NCBI GenBank assembly: GCA_902526435.1
Contig: CABZLA010000005.1
Location: 1-54,861 of the forward strand
Reading direction: 5' to 3'
DNA from: an uncultured Prochlorococcus sp.
GTDB taxonomy: Bacteria; Cyanobacteriota; Cyanobacteriia; PCC-6307; Cyanobiaceae
DNA length: 54,861 bases
The translations under genes and the position numbers were made by a program. Positions 1-9,345 of the stretch are shown piece by piece; the first letter of the stretch is position 1; every line of letters starts with the position of its first letter. Under the pieces are notes generated by a model that saw nothing but the letters and a program-made list of their open reading frames with translations, was not told the DNA's origin and did no database searches.

Positions 1-1
1 T

Positions 2-658
2 GATGAAAAAGGAAGGTTTGAATCAAAAGTAAGAGAATTAACCAAAGATTTAGAGCCATCATTATTCCTCCCACTTGATGTTCAAAATCCTTCTCAAATT
101 GAAGAAATTTTTGAAAATATTAAAAACAATTGGGGACAAATTGATGGGTTAGTTCATTGTCTTGCATTCGCAGGTCGTGACGAATTAATTGGAGACTATA
201 GTTCAACTTCATCCGAAGGCTTTGATAGAGCTTTGAATATTAGTGCTTATTCTTTAGCACCTCTATGTAAGGCAGCAAAACCACTTTTCAGCGATGGCGC
301 TGGGGTAGTTTCTTTAACTTATTTAGGATCTGAAAGAGCTATACCTAACTATAATGTAATGGGCGTAGCAAAGGCAGCTTTGGAGGCTTCTGTAAGATAC
401 CTTTCTGCAGAACTGGGCCCTGAAAAACAAGTAAGAGTTAATGCAATAAGTGCTGGTCCAATTAGAACACTTGCGAGTTCTGCAATAGGTGGCATTTTGG
501 ATATGATCCATAATGTTGAAGAAAAAGCTCCGCTGCGAAGAACAGTTACTCAAACAGAAGTAGGAAATACAGCTGCTTTTCTTTTAAGTGATCTTTCAAG
601 TGGCATATCAGGCCAAACTATTTATGTTGATGCAGGTTATTGCATTAATGGAATGTAA
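2..658 (+). CDS. fabI: Enoyl-[acyl-carrier-protein] reductase (NADH), 5'-truncated by window edge
   Basis: FabI catalyses the last reduction of each fatty-acid elongation cycle, converting trans-2-enoyl-ACP to acyl-ACP in the cytoplasm. The frame is open from base 2, so the start codon and the N-terminal glycine-rich NADH motif lie outside the window. Visible parts are the strand with LVHCLAFAGRDEL, the catalytic pair in YNVMGVAK (Tyr-x6-Lys, the FabI spacing within the short-chain dehydrogenase family), RVNAISAGPIRTLA, and a C-terminal Rossmann end GQTIYVDAGYCINGM. The Tyr-x6-Lys spacing separates it from FabG, which has Tyr-x3-Lys. An internal ATG at 233 is not the start, because the homologous sequence continues upstream of it. 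hisB follows 21 bp downstream on the same strand. Confidence 0.95.
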   Translation, partial: DEKGRFESKVRELTKDLEPSLFLPLDVQNPSQIEEIFENIKNNWGQIDGLVHCLAFAGRDELIGDYSSTSSEGFDRALNISAYSLAPLCKAAKPLFSDGAGVVSLTYLGSERAIPNYNVMGVAKAALEASVRYLSAELGPEKQVRVNAISAGPIRTLASSAIGGILDMIHNVEEKAPLRRTVTQTEVGNTAAFLLSDLSSGISGQTIYVDAGYCINGM

Positions 659-679
659 ATTACAATTTAAACAAATTAA

Positions 680-1285
680 ATGTCATCCTCAAGACAAGCT
701 AAAATTAAAAGAAAAACAAATGAAACAGATATTAGTATTTTTCTTAATATAGATGGCAATGGAATTTCTGAAATTGATACTGGCATACCTTTTTTAGATC
801 ATATGTTGCATCAAATATCTAGTCATGGATTATTTGATTTAAAAATAAAAGCTATTGGAGATACACACATTGATGACCATCATACAAATGAGGATGTTGG
901 CATTGCTCTTGGGAAAGCTTTTACTAAAGCCATGGGAGAAAGAAAAGGGATAAACAGATTTGGGCATTTTTTTGCACCTTTAGATGAGGCTTTAGTTCAA
1001 GTAACATTAGATTGTTCGGGGAGGCCTCATTTGTCTTATGATCTCAAATTAAAAGCACCAAGAATAGGGAATTATGATACTGAATTAGTAAGAGAATTTT
1101 TTATAGCTTTTGTAAATAATAGTGGAATCACTCTTCATATCAATCAAATACAAGGTACAAATTCTCATCATATTGTTGAGGCATGTTTTAAAGCCTTTTC
1201 AAGAGCAATGCGAATGGCTTCTGAAATAGATATCAGAAGATCTGGAACTATTCCAAGTAGTAAAGGTATGTTAGAAAATGATTAG
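680..1285 (+). CDS. hisB: Imidazoleglycerol-phosphate dehydratase
   Basis: HisB dehydrates imidazole-glycerol phosphate to imidazole-acetol phosphate, the sixth step of histidine synthesis. The 201-residue protein has the usual length of the monofunctional enzyme and no HisN phosphatase domain. The two diagnostic manganese-binding histidine motifs are present: [18 protein letters not shown] near residues 64-81 and [20 protein letters not shown] in the C-terminal half. It also has the early [13 protein letters not shown] motif. It lies 21 bp after fabI and may be cotranscribed with it. The other his genes are not in this window, as is normal for cyanobacteria, where they are dispersed. Confidence 0.97.
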   Translation: MSSSRQAKIKRKTNETDISIFLNIDGNGISEIDTGIPFLDHMLHQISSHGLFDLKIKAIGDTHIDDHHTNEDVGIALGKAFTKAMGERKGINRFGHFFAPLDEALVQVTLDCSGRPHLSYDLKLKAPRIGNYDTELVREFFIAFVNNSGITLHINQIQGTNSHHIVEACFKAFSRAMRMASEIDIRRSGTIPSSKGMLEND

Positions 1286-1365
1286 ATAATTAAATTCAGT
1301 ACTTTTCTGAATTAGCCACAATTTCATATATTTTTGGCGAAAATAAATAAAGTTAATATTTTAAA

Positions 1366-2853
1366 GTGACTTATATTCAAGAAAAACAAATTAATGATAA
1401 ACCAGCTTTTAATAAAGAAGACTGGGCTAGTGCATACAAAAATGTTGAAAAAGAATTAACAAATGCACCATTAAATATAATTAAGGGGGGGGATATTGAG
1501 GAATTGTATGGAACTCTATTCAGAAACGGGCCAGGAATATTAGAAAGAGGAGGCCAATGGGTTCATCATCCCTTTGATGGAGATGGAATGATTACAGCAA
1601 TTAAATTCGAGAATGGGAAACCATCATTAACAAACAAGTTTGTGCAAACAAAAGGTTTTTTAGAAGAAAAAAAGATTAACAAATTTATATATAGAGGAGT
1701 TTTTGGCACTCAAAAAAGTGGAGGAATTTTAAATAATGCTTTAGATTTAAAATTCAAAAATATTGCTAATACACACGTTATAAAATTAGGCAACGAAGTA
1801 CTTGCACTATGGGAAGCAGCGGGTCCACATGCCTTAGATCCTAACAATCTTGATACTATTGGGCTAACAACTTTAGGTGGAGTTTTAAAGAGTAACGAAG
1901 CATTTAGTGCTCATCCAAAAGCTGATTTCAATTCAAATATTTCATCTGAACTTTTGGTAACTTTTGGAGTACAAACTGGTCCAAAAAGTACTATTAGATT
2001 AATGGAATTTTCAAATGCTGGCGAAAATGCAGGTGAACTGATAATAGACAGGAAAGATACATTTAATGGATTTGCATTCCTTCATGATTTCGCCATTACA
2101 ACCAATTGGGCGATATTTTTACAAAACGCTATAGACTTTAATCCTTTACCATTTGTAATGGGCCAAAAAGGAGCCGCTCAATGTTTGAAATCAAATCCTA
2201 ATAAAAAAGCTAAATTTTTTATAATCCCAAGAGAAAGTGGTTTATTTAAGGGGCAACCACCTATAACTATAGATGCACCAGATGGATTTGTATTTCATCA
2301 TATTAATGCATACGAAAAAGATTCAAACATAATTTTAGATAGTATTTTTTATGATGATTTTCCTTCTGTTGGGCCCGATGAAAACTTTAGGGATATTGAC
2401 TTTGATAAGTATCCAGAGGGTAATTTAAAAAGATCTATTATCGACTTAAAGGGGGGAACTTCAAAGCTTGAAACTTTAAGTTCACAATGTTGCGAATTCG
2501 CTACTGTTAACCCTAAACTTTTAGGATTAAAAGCATCTTACTCATGGATGGCTTGTACAGATAAGAAAATTGGGAATGCTCCTTTACAAGCTATTAAAAA
2601 AATAAATTTGATTACCAAAGAGGAAATTTCTTGGTCAGCTGCACCAAGCGGATTCGTTAGTGAACCAATAATGGTTCCATCACAATCATCAAATAAAGAA
2701 GATGAGGGTTACTTATTTATTCTGTTATGGAATGGTAGTAGAAGAGGAAGTGATCTTGTGATACTAGATGCCAAAAACTTAAAAGAATTAGCTATTTATG
2801 AACTTCCAATATCCATTCCGCATGGCTTACATGGATCTTGGGTTAATAATTAA
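1366..2853 (+). CDS. Carotenoid oxygenase (retinal pigment epithelial membrane protein family)
   Basis: This family uses a non-haem Fe(II) held by four histidines to cleave carotenoids or apocarotenoids at a polyene double bond. The 495-residue protein has the FRNGPGILERGG entry strand and the histidines expected for the beta-propeller iron site: His183 (FSAHPKAD), His240 (FLHDFAIT), His311/312 (FHHINAY) and His486/489 at the C-terminus (HGLHGSW). The start is GTG; no ATG fits upstream. Its 3' end abuts the convergent rdgB gene with no intervening base. The substrate cannot be told from the sequence: an apocarotenoid-15,15'-oxygenase (Diox1-like) or another carotenoid cleavage dioxygenase are both possible. 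Confidence 0.88.
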   Translation: MTYIQEKQINDKPAFNKEDWASAYKNVEKELTNAPLNIIKGGDIEELYGTLFRNGPGILERGGQWVHHPFDGDGMITAIKFENGKPSLTNKFVQTKGFLEEKKINKFIYRGVFGTQKSGGILNNALDLKFKNIANTHVIKLGNEVLALWEAAGPHALDPNNLDTIGLTTLGGVLKSNEAFSAHPKADFNSNISSELLVTFGVQTGPKSTIRLMEFSNAGENAGELIIDRKDTFNGFAFLHDFAITTNWAIFLQNAIDFNPLPFVMGQKGAAQCLKSNPNKKAKFFIIPRESGLFKGQPPITIDAPDGFVFHHINAYEKDSNIILDSIFYDDFPSVGPDENFRDIDFDKYPEGNLKRSIIDLKGGTSKLETLSSQCCEFATVNPKLLGLKASYSWMACTDKKIGNAPLQAIKKINLITKEEISWSAAPSGFVSEPIMVPSQSSNKEDEGYLFILLWNGSRRGSDLVILDAKNLKELAIYELPISIPHGLHGSWVNN

Positions 2854-3429
2854 TCAGGCAATTATATTTAACAATTGAGGAATGATTTTTTTAACAGCTT
2901 TACCACGATGACTACATAAATCTTTTAATTCATTATTCATCTCAGCGAACGTTAATTTACTTGATAACTCCTCAAAAATAGGATCATAACCAAAACCACT
3001 ATTTCCTCTAGGTCTTAGAATAATGTTTCCAAAACATTTAGCCTCTGATTCTAATATTACATCTCCAGTAGGAGAGCAAACACAAACATTTGCAATAAAA
3101 AAAGCACCTCTATTTTCTTCTCCATCAAGTTCATATAAAACTCTTTCTATTCTTTTTTGATCATTTTCTGCATATCTTGATGAGTAAATTCCTGGCCTAC
3201 CGTCCAAAGCATCAATACATATTCCTGAATCATCTGCAATGGCATAGTTTCTTGTCTTTTTAGAAACTTCACTTGCTTTTTTGATTGCATTCTCCCTAAA
3301 TGTTATCCCATTCTCCTCAACTTCTATTGATTCTGGTTGAAGCAATAATTGGCAATTTACATTTAATAGTAATTTTTTATATTCTTCAATTTTACCTTGG
3401 TTTTTACTTGCTAAATATAATTTTTTCAT
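2854..3429 (-). CDS. rdgB: XTP/dITP diphosphatase (RdgB/HAM1 family)
   Basis: RdgB hydrolyses non-canonical purine nucleotides (XTP, dITP, ITP) to monophosphates and so keeps deaminated bases out of DNA and RNA. The protein begins MKKLYLASKNQGKIEEY, the family's substrate-binding start, and contains AIADDSGICIDALDGRPGIYS, DPIFE and the late SHRGKAVKK motif. I chose the ATG at 3429, because it forms a 4-bp ATGA overlap with the stop of the upstream phosphohexomutase and begins exactly where homology starts. A longer frame to 3468 would add 13 lysine-rich residues with no family counterpart. The ATGA overlap suggests translational coupling. Confidence 0.93.
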   Translation of the reverse strand: MKKLYLASKNQGKIEEYKKLLLNVNCQLLLQPESIEVEENGITFRENAIKKASEVSKKTRNYAIADDSGICIDALDGRPGIYSSRYAENDQKRIERVLYELDGEENRGAFFIANVCVCSPTGDVILESEAKCFGNIILRPRGNSGFGYDPIFEELSSKLTFAEMNNELKDLCSHRGKAVKKIIPQLLNIIA

Positions 3430-4886
3430 TTTATATTTTTTACTTTTTTTATGTATTTTTGACTCCATTCCAAAACCTCAGTTAAATCATTTTCAGACTT
3501 TGCCTCGCAATACAATCTTAAAAGAGGCTCTGTTCCTGAGAACCTGAATAATAGCCAAAAATTATTATCCATTCTCAATTTTATGCCGTCGATATTTGAG
3601 ACATTCATAACAGTATAACCACATATTTTTGAAGGAATATTATTTATAATGAATTTTTCAAGAATTTCTTTTTCTGATTGATTTGGAAATTTAATATCAA
3701 TTCTTCTATAAAAACTTGGACCAAAATTTTCTTGAATTTGATCTAAAGTTTCATATAAATATTTTGATTTTTCTGCGATTCCATTTAGTAAAATCATAGC
3801 AGCATATAAAGCATCTCTCTCCGGCATAAAGTCTCCAAAACCTACACCTCCTGATTCCTCTCCTCCAATAAATATTTTTTCTCTAATCATTTTTTTTGCG
3901 ATATATTTAAAACCAACCGGTAGTTCGAAAACCTCTCTATCTTGATTTTTTGCGATATTACTAATTATGTCTGAACCACTAACAGTTTTAAGTACTGGAT
4001 ATAAATTCTTATTCTTTTCTCCCAAATAACTAATAAAGAAAGGTAATAAAACTTGAGTACTACAAAATCTTCCTTTTTCATCAATTACAGCAATCCTATC
4101 GCCATCACCATCAAAAATTATACCTAGCGTTTTAATACCATTTTTAGAAGTTTTTGTTAATGTTTCAGTTAAATTATCTAAATATTTTAGCAGTGGCTCT
4201 GGAGGATTTCCTCCAAATAAAGGATCATAATCTGCTCTAATTTCAGTAAAAATTTTTGAATCATAACCTTCAAAGATCTGACTAAGGCAATTTGCTGCTG
4301 AACCATGCATAGAGTCAACAAAAATCTGCAAATTCATTTTCTTTAAATTATTAGCAATAAAATCAATATTGAAATTAGATTTAATTTGATCTAAATGAAA
4401 CTTCTTAATATCAACTTTTTCATATGCACCTCCCAATCTTTGAATTGAGTTTCCCAGAAGTAACCTTTTTTCAACTTCCTTTGTAAAAGATTCATCCACA
4501 GAACATCCTTTAAAACTTTTAATCTTTAAACCCAGCCAATTATAAGGATTATGACTTGCAGTAATAACTAAAGAACCTAAAAACATAAATTTTTTGGCGT
4601 ATAAGCTGCAGGAAGGCGTGGGCACATAACTAGTAGAAATAATGGGTTCAAAACCACACCCTTTAACAAAAGATGCTATCTCTTTTGCGAACTCATTTGC
4701 CATGAATCTACGATCGTACCCTATAAGAATTTTTTTAGAATTTGTCTCTTCGAAGTATTGATAATATAATTCCTGACAAGAGGCGACTACAACTCTTGAG
4801 AGATTTGATAGATTGAAATCAAAACCAATTATTCCTCGCCAGCCATCAGTTCCGAATTTTATTTCATCTAGTTCATTTGAAGACAA
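3426..4886 (-). CDS. Alpha-D-phosphohexomutase (phosphoglucomutase/phosphomannomutase)
   Basis: This enzyme interconverts hexose 1- and 6-phosphates, here probably glucose phosphates for glycogen and nucleotide-sugar supply. The 486-residue protein carries the four family signatures in order: the phosphoserine loop TASHNPYNW, the magnesium loop DGDGDR, the sugar-specificity loop GEESGG and the phosphate-binding RFSGTEPLLRLY. The GEESGG loop is the type found in phosphoglucomutase/phosphomannomutase rather than GEQSGH of GlmM, which is also in this window at 35132. The gene overlaps rdgB downstream by 4 bp. Whether glucose or mannose phosphate is preferred cannot be decided from motifs alone. 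Confidence 0.9.
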   Translation of the reverse strand: MSSNELDEIKFGTDGWRGIIGFDFNLSNLSRVVVASCQELYYQYFEETNSKKILIGYDRRFMANEFAKEIASFVKGCGFEPIISTSYVPTPSCSLYAKKFMFLGSLVITASHNPYNWLGLKIKSFKGCSVDESFTKEVEKRLLLGNSIQRLGGAYEKVDIKKFHLDQIKSNFNIDFIANNLKKMNLQIFVDSMHGSAANCLSQIFEGYDSKIFTEIRADYDPLFGGNPPEPLLKYLDNLTETLTKTSKNGIKTLGIIFDGDGDRIAVIDEKGRFCSTQVLLPFFISYLGEKNKNLYPVLKTVSGSDIISNIAKNQDREVFELPVGFKYIAKKMIREKIFIGGEESGGVGFGDFMPERDALYAAMILLNGIAEKSKYLYETLDQIQENFGPSFYRRIDIKFPNQSEKEILEKFIINNIPSKICGYTVMNVSNIDGIKLRMDNNFWLLFRFSGTEPLLRLYCEAKSENDLTEVLEWSQKYIKKVKNIK

Positions 4887-4955
4887 AGTAAAATAGTTCC
4901 TTAATTTCCAATAATTATCTATATTAATTTATAGAAGTAAAAATTTAAACTGCCT

Positions 4956-6386
4956 TTGCAAAAAAATTTGAATAATCTTTATTTAAAAAGTTTTATAAGA
5001 TGCAAAAGAAAAGCTTGGCTCGATTATCAGGGCAATAAGTCTCAAAGAATTTGGTCACCACATCAATCTATAGAAATAATTAAACGATACAAAACCTTTT
5101 ACAAACTAAGTGATGGAGATTTATATTCCGGGGAAAAAGCCTGTAAGAGGGGTTCAACTGGAGTAATTGGATTAAAAGCAAGATCTAAAGTAATCAATAA
5201 TATAAATACAGAAATGCAACCTCAATTACTTAAAAAAATAGGTGGTCATAGCAAATGGGGCGAATATAAATATATACCTGTTGTATATAAGTTAGGCCAT
5301 AGAACAACAAAAGAGCATCTATTCGATTTAGCTTTTTCTTCGATGTTATTAGAACCCTTTCAAGAAGCAAAAATTGAAAAAGGATTGGTAATTTCAAATT
5401 TTTCAAATCGAATTAATATTGAAAAAATTGATTTAAATCCACACTTAAGAAAAAAAGTAATACATACTTTTTTAAATTTAAATGAATATCTAAAAAGATC
5501 TATTCCAGATATTACTGAAGACAGGAAAAAATGTACGATATGTTCATGGCAAAAGTTTTGCGATACAGAAGCAAAAGATAATGGATATCTAACTGATATA
5601 GATGGTATTGGTTCTAAAACATCCTTGTTTCTCCAAAAAAATGGGATATCTAATATTAAAGAATTAGCTGCTACTAAGAAAATCGATTTAGGAAAAAAAC
5701 TTTTTCAATTTAAGGAGCAAAGATTTGAAAAAGCTGCAAAGTTTATAAATCAATCAAAAGCATATTTATCAGGAATACCAATTCGAATTTTGGAAAATAA
5801 AAACTTATCTTATCTTTTAAAAAATAAAGATTCGGGATTCTTTATTTTTGATATTGAGTCAAATCCAGATAATAAACATGATTTTTTATATGGATTTTTA
5901 AAAGTAAATAGTTTGTTTGAAAATATTGAAGATGATTTTTATGATCCAATATTAAACCTTAAAAACAATACTAAAAAATCTAATCAAGAAATTATTCAAA
6001 AACTTTTTTCTCAAAAATACTGGCCAGTTTTACATTATGGAGAGACTGAAAAAATTGCAATATTAAATTTAGTTAGGCAATCAGATCTCGATGTAAAAGA
6101 AATTGAAATCCTAAATTGCAGATTTATAGACTTACACTTAATTGTAAGAGGATCGTGGATATTACCTATTAGAAACTATAGTTTAAAAACAGTTGCTAAT
6201 TGGATTGGATTCAAATGGGAGCAAGAAAATGTAAGTGGATCAAAAGCTTTATATTGGTGGATCCAATATAAGAGTACTTTAAATGATATTTTCCTAAAAA
6301 AAATAATTAAATATAATCGAGATGACTGTTTGGCTACACTTCAAATCGCGAAGTGGTTAATCAAAAAAAATGAAAATGTTAATTAA
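4956..6386 (+). CDS. TM0106-type RecB-like putative nuclease with helix-hairpin-helix and RNase H-like parts
   Basis: The N-terminal part resembles RecB/Cas4-type nucleases: an early LYLKSFIRCKRKAWLDYQG segment and a late cysteine pair CTICSWQKFC that could complete an iron-sulfur site. A helix-hairpin-helix-like stretch (IDGIGSKTSLFLQKNGISNI) follows. The last ~190 residues form an RNase H-like exonuclease domain beginning FFIFDIESNPD and ending YNRDDCLATLQIAKWL, which places acidic residues as in DEDD exonucleases. The start is TTG, since no ATG is available after the upstream stop. The 3' end overlaps the convergent ygfZ by 4 bp. The biological role is unknown; a DNA-repair role is an inference from its domains. 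Confidence 0.75.
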   Translation: MQKNLNNLYLKSFIRCKRKAWLDYQGNKSQRIWSPHQSIEIIKRYKTFYKLSDGDLYSGEKACKRGSTGVIGLKARSKVINNINTEMQPQLLKKIGGHSKWGEYKYIPVVYKLGHRTTKEHLFDLAFSSMLLEPFQEAKIEKGLVISNFSNRINIEKIDLNPHLRKKVIHTFLNLNEYLKRSIPDITEDRKKCTICSWQKFCDTEAKDNGYLTDIDGIGSKTSLFLQKNGISNIKELAATKKIDLGKKLFQFKEQRFEKAAKFINQSKAYLSGIPIRILENKNLSYLLKNKDSGFFIFDIESNPDNKHDFLYGFLKVNSLFENIEDDFYDPILNLKNNTKKSNQEIIQKLFSQKYWPVLHYGETEKIAILNLVRQSDLDVKEIEILNCRFIDLHLIVRGSWILPIRNYSLKTVANWIGFKWEQENVSGSKALYWWIQYKSTLNDIFLKKIIKYNRDDCLATLQIAKWLIKKNENVN

Positions 6387-7231
6387 AGAAAAGTTGAACC
6401 TACAGATTTCTCTAATGAAATTTGGCCAAAATTATCAGAGAAAAATGGATTTCCCTTATCTAAATATTTTCTCTTTATCATTGCTAGACCTTTTATTATT
6501 CGAGGCTCTAATACATAAATGCTGGTAATATAACCAACCGATTTTTCTTTATTCTGATTATTAAAAAGAATTTTATTCACAGATTCTAAATTCAGATCTT
6601 TATCTTTAGCCGTCCACACTCTGATCTCCTGCTTTAAAGAAGAAACATTCTTGATTTTTGACATTGTTTCTTGACCCAAATAACAACCTTTATTGAAGTC
6701 TATTAGATCTGTTAATCCTAATTCAAGTGGATTATTTTTTCCATTAATTTCACTATTTAAAGATGGTATAGCCTGATTAATCTTCCACAATTGCAAGTCA
6801 TTAGAATTCATTGAATTTGGATTATTTTTATAAAAATCATATTTTTTATCTTCATTTTTTAAAAAAATAGGTTGAGTGATTCGCCAAGAATTCATATCAT
6901 CAACTTGCTGAAGTCTATTTATTGAAAAAGTATCACTTAATGAAACATCGTCAGACGGAAAAATAATATCATTAAAGTATTTTCTAATCTCACTAGTATT
7001 TCCTACTAAGACAATTACTTTTAATTCATTTTCTGAGCAATTAATTTCAAGTAATGATTTTAAAATTCCATTTGGGGATAACCAGCAAGATTTTAAAACC
7101 TTGTTATTTAAATCAACAATATTTCCTGTAGTTATTCCATTTAAGAATCTTTTACTATCTTTTCCAGTAACAGAAAAGCAATCAAATTTTTCAAGCCAAA
7201 ATTGTTCTTTATTTTCTTTAATTTTTGACAT
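6383..7231 (-). CDS. ygfZ: YgfZ/GcvT-family folate-binding protein
   Basis: YgfZ-type proteins bind tetrahydrofolate and help assemble or maintain certain iron-sulfur enzymes. The family signature K-G-C-Y-L-G-Q-E is present as KGCYLGQETMSKI at about two-thirds of the 282 residues, and the N-terminus FSVTGKDSKRFLNGITTGNI matches the folate-binding domain opening. It is a stand-alone protein, not a glycine-cleavage T protein, since it is too short and no gcv genes are nearby. It lies 3 bp after pyrE on the same strand, so the two are probably cotranscribed. Confidence 0.88.
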   Translation of the reverse strand: MSKIKENKEQFWLEKFDCFSVTGKDSKRFLNGITTGNIVDLNNKVLKSCWLSPNGILKSLLEINCSENELKVIVLVGNTSEIRKYFNDIIFPSDDVSLSDTFSINRLQQVDDMNSWRITQPIFLKNEDKKYDFYKNNPNSMNSNDLQLWKINQAIPSLNSEINGKNNPLELGLTDLIDFNKGCYLGQETMSKIKNVSSLKQEIRVWTAKDKDLNLESVNKILFNNQNKEKSVGYITSIYVLEPRIIKGLAMIKRKYLDKGNPFFSDNFGQISLEKSVGSTFL

Positions 7232-7234
7232 TAT

Positions 7235-7795
7235 TTATAGAAAGTCTTCTATTGAAAATAAGCTTTTTAATTGTATATTTTGTTCTTTTAAGGCCTCATA
7301 TCCTCCTTCTCTTCTATCGACAATAGACAAAACTTCTTTAACTAAAAGATTATTTTCTCGTAACTTATTAATTGCTTTAATAGCTGATCCAGCAGTAGTC
7401 ACAACATCTTCTAAGACAGTTACTTCAGTTCCTTCTTTTAATGTAGGCCCCTCTAACCCAGCCTTTGTTCCATATTCTTTTATTTCTTTTCTGATGATTA
7501 AAGCATCTATTAATAACCCTTGGGCAGCAGCTGTTACGATTAAACCACTAACTAAAGGATCGGCTCCTAAAGTCAATCCAGCCACAGCTTTTGAACTTGG
7601 ATCCATTAACTCCAAAAACAAATTACTAATTAATTTCAACCCTGTGCCATTTAAAGATACAGGTTTACAATTAAGATAATGAGCACTTTTTTTGCCAGAT
7701 GCCAAAGTAAAGTTTCCTTTCTTATAAGACTTTTCAATTAAAAGTTTTAACAAATTCTTCTTATTTAATTTATTCTTCTGCGAGAAATTGTTCAT
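7235..7795 (-). CDS. pyrE: Orotate phosphoribosyltransferase
   Basis: PyrE joins orotate to PRPP to make orotidine 5'-phosphate, the fifth step of UMP synthesis. The 186-residue protein has the early orotate-site strand [19 protein letters not shown], the loop [12 protein letters not shown] and the PRPP-binding motif [18 protein letters not shown]. Length is normal for the bacterial enzyme, which forms homodimers. It is the first gene of a pair with ygfZ. pyrB lies elsewhere in the same window at 43977, so the pyrimidine pathway is scattered here. Confidence 0.96.
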   Translation of the reverse strand: MNNFSQKNKLNKKNLLKLLIEKSYKKGNFTLASGKKSAHYLNCKPVSLNGTGLKLISNLFLELMDPSSKAVAGLTLGADPLVSGLIVTAAAQGLLIDALIIRKEIKEYGTKAGLEGPTLKEGTEVTVLEDVVTTAGSAIKAINKLRENNLLVKEVLSIVDRREGGYEALKEQNIQLKSLFSIEDFL

Positions 7796-7935
7796 TAATA
7801 GAAGTTAAGCTTATATTTCAAGATTAGGAGAAAAAAAAGAAATCTCACAAAAACTTACTAAGTTGGTGCTTTTTGAAATATTATTTTTATATTGTATGTA
7901 AATCGAATGTAATTAATCATTACTGGAGAAAATCT

Positions 7936-8008
7936 GGGGGTGTAGCAATCTGGTGAATGCACCAAACTCATAATTTGGCTTAGGCGAGTTCGATCCTCGC
8001 CACCCCCA
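7936..8008 (+). tRNA. tRNA-Met (CAT), elongator type
   Basis: A full cloverleaf can be drawn. The acceptor stem GGGGGTG pairs with CACCCCC at 8001-8007 with discriminator A. The D arm is GCA/TGC, the anticodon stem is CCAAA/TTTGG around the loop CTCATAA, and the T stem is GCGAG/CTCGC around TTCGATC. The CCA end is not encoded. A fully paired first acceptor pair and absence of three G-C pairs in the anticodon stem argue against initiator tRNA. A CAT anticodon could also belong to the lysidine-modified tRNA-Ile, which I cannot exclude by eye. Confidence 0.93.
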
Positions 8009-8026
8009 TCACTAATTTGTTATTGA

Positions 8027-9295
8027 ATGAAAATAACTTTACTATTCTTACTTTTGATATTTCCAGCTTTTTTTGCTGCGAGTGAACTTTCGTTTTTATT
8101 AATAAGGCCAAGTAAAGTTTTAAGACTGATAGAAGAGAAAAGAAAAGGAGCATTTTCCATTTTAAAAATTCAAAAAAGATTCAGATCTTCTTTAATAGCA
8201 TCTCAATTTGGCGTGACAATTTCTCTTATAGCTGTTGGTTGGTTAAGTAAAGGTTTAGCTAATGATTTTTGGAATGCAAATAAATTTTCAAATCGAATAT
8301 ATGATCTCTTATTATTTTTATTTATTGTACTTATAGTCACCCTTATATCGGGTCTTATTCCTAAAGCATTAGTAATTAATAATCCAGAGTCAGCCGCTTT
8401 GAGATTAACTACAATTTTTGATGCAGTTCGAAAAGGAATGCAACCTATTGTTTCTGTAATTGAATTTTTTGCAAGTGCTTGTTTAAGGTTATTTAATCTA
8501 AACAACAAATGGGATTCATTAAATTCAGTATTATCAGCAGGTGAATTAGAAACATTAATAGAAACAGATAATGTCACAGGATTAAAGCCTGATGAGAAAA
8601 ACATCTTAGAAGGTGTTTTTGCTTTAAAAGATACTCAAGTCAAAGAAGTAATGATTCCAAGATCTGAAATGGTAACTTTGCCAAAAAATATTACGTTTGC
8701 TGAACTTATGAAACAGGTTGATAAAACAAGGCATGCTCGTTTTTTTGTAATTGGTGAGTCTCTTGATGATGTTTTAGGTGTTTTAGATTTACGTTATTTA
8801 GCAAAACCAATTTCTAAAAGCGAAATGGGAGCAAATACATTATTAGAACCTTTCCTTTTGCCAGTAACAAAAGTAATAGAGACATGCTCATTAGCAGAAA
8901 TATTACCTATCGTTAGAGATTACAATCCATTTTTACTCGTTGTTGATGAACATGGTGGGACTGAGGGACTTATCACTGCAGCTGATCTTACTGGTGAAAT
9001 TGTTGGAGAAGAAATGCTAAATAGCAGAGTATATTCTGATATGAAAATGTTGGATAATTTCTCTAAGAAGTGGTCAATTGCTGGTAAAGCAGAAATAATA
9101 GAAATCAACAAAAAGCTGGGATGTTTTCTTCCAGAAGGTGCTGATTATCATACACTCGCAGGATTTCTTCTTGAAAAATTTCAAATGGTCCCAAAAATCG
9201 GAGATAGTTTAGAATTTAAAAATATTAAATTTGAAATAATTTCAATGTCAGGCCCCAAAATAGATCGTGTAAAAATATTTCTGCCAAAAAGTTAA
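8027..9295 (+). CDS. CNNM/CorC-HlyC-type membrane protein with DUF21 and CBS domains
   Basis: The 422-residue protein has the order typical of the hemolysin C/CorC family: a DUF21 membrane domain (residues ~1-180 with several hydrophobic helices and the conserved AASELSFLL near the start), a CBS pair (KEVMIPRSEMVTLPKN, then DDVLGVLDLR and FLLVVDEHGGTEGLITAADL), and a C-terminal transporter-associated domain containing GKAEIIEINKKLGCFLPE. Members act in magnesium or cobalt resistance and transport; haemolysin is a historic name. The ATG lies 18 bp after tRNA-Met. The specific ion is not evident from the sequence. Confidence 0.88.
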   Translation: MKITLLFLLLIFPAFFAASELSFLLIRPSKVLRLIEEKRKGAFSILKIQKRFRSSLIASQFGVTISLIAVGWLSKGLANDFWNANKFSNRIYDLLLFLFIVLIVTLISGLIPKALVINNPESAALRLTTIFDAVRKGMQPIVSVIEFFASACLRLFNLNNKWDSLNSVLSAGELETLIETDNVTGLKPDEKNILEGVFALKDTQVKEVMIPRSEMVTLPKNITFAELMKQVDKTRHARFFVIGESLDDVLGVLDLRYLAKPISKSEMGANTLLEPFLLPVTKVIETCSLAEILPIVRDYNPFLLVVDEHGGTEGLITAADLTGEIVGEEMLNSRVYSDMKMLDNFSKKWSIAGKAEIIEINKKLGCFLPEGADYHTLAGFLLEKFQMVPKIGDSLEFKNIKFEIISMSGPKIDRVKIFLPKS

Positions 9296-9345
9296 AATTG
9301 ACATCCAATGAAGGATAATAACTAAATATACATGGACTATAAGAT

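Noticed and set aside
3429-3468. Longer rdgB start at 3468
   Set aside because: The added 13 residues are Lys-rich without family match, and the ATGA overlap at 3429 is a clear start.
7101-7679. Long plus-strand open frame across pyrE and ygfZ
   Set aside because: It is antisense to two well-conserved genes, and its translation is Ser/Asn-rich without motifs.
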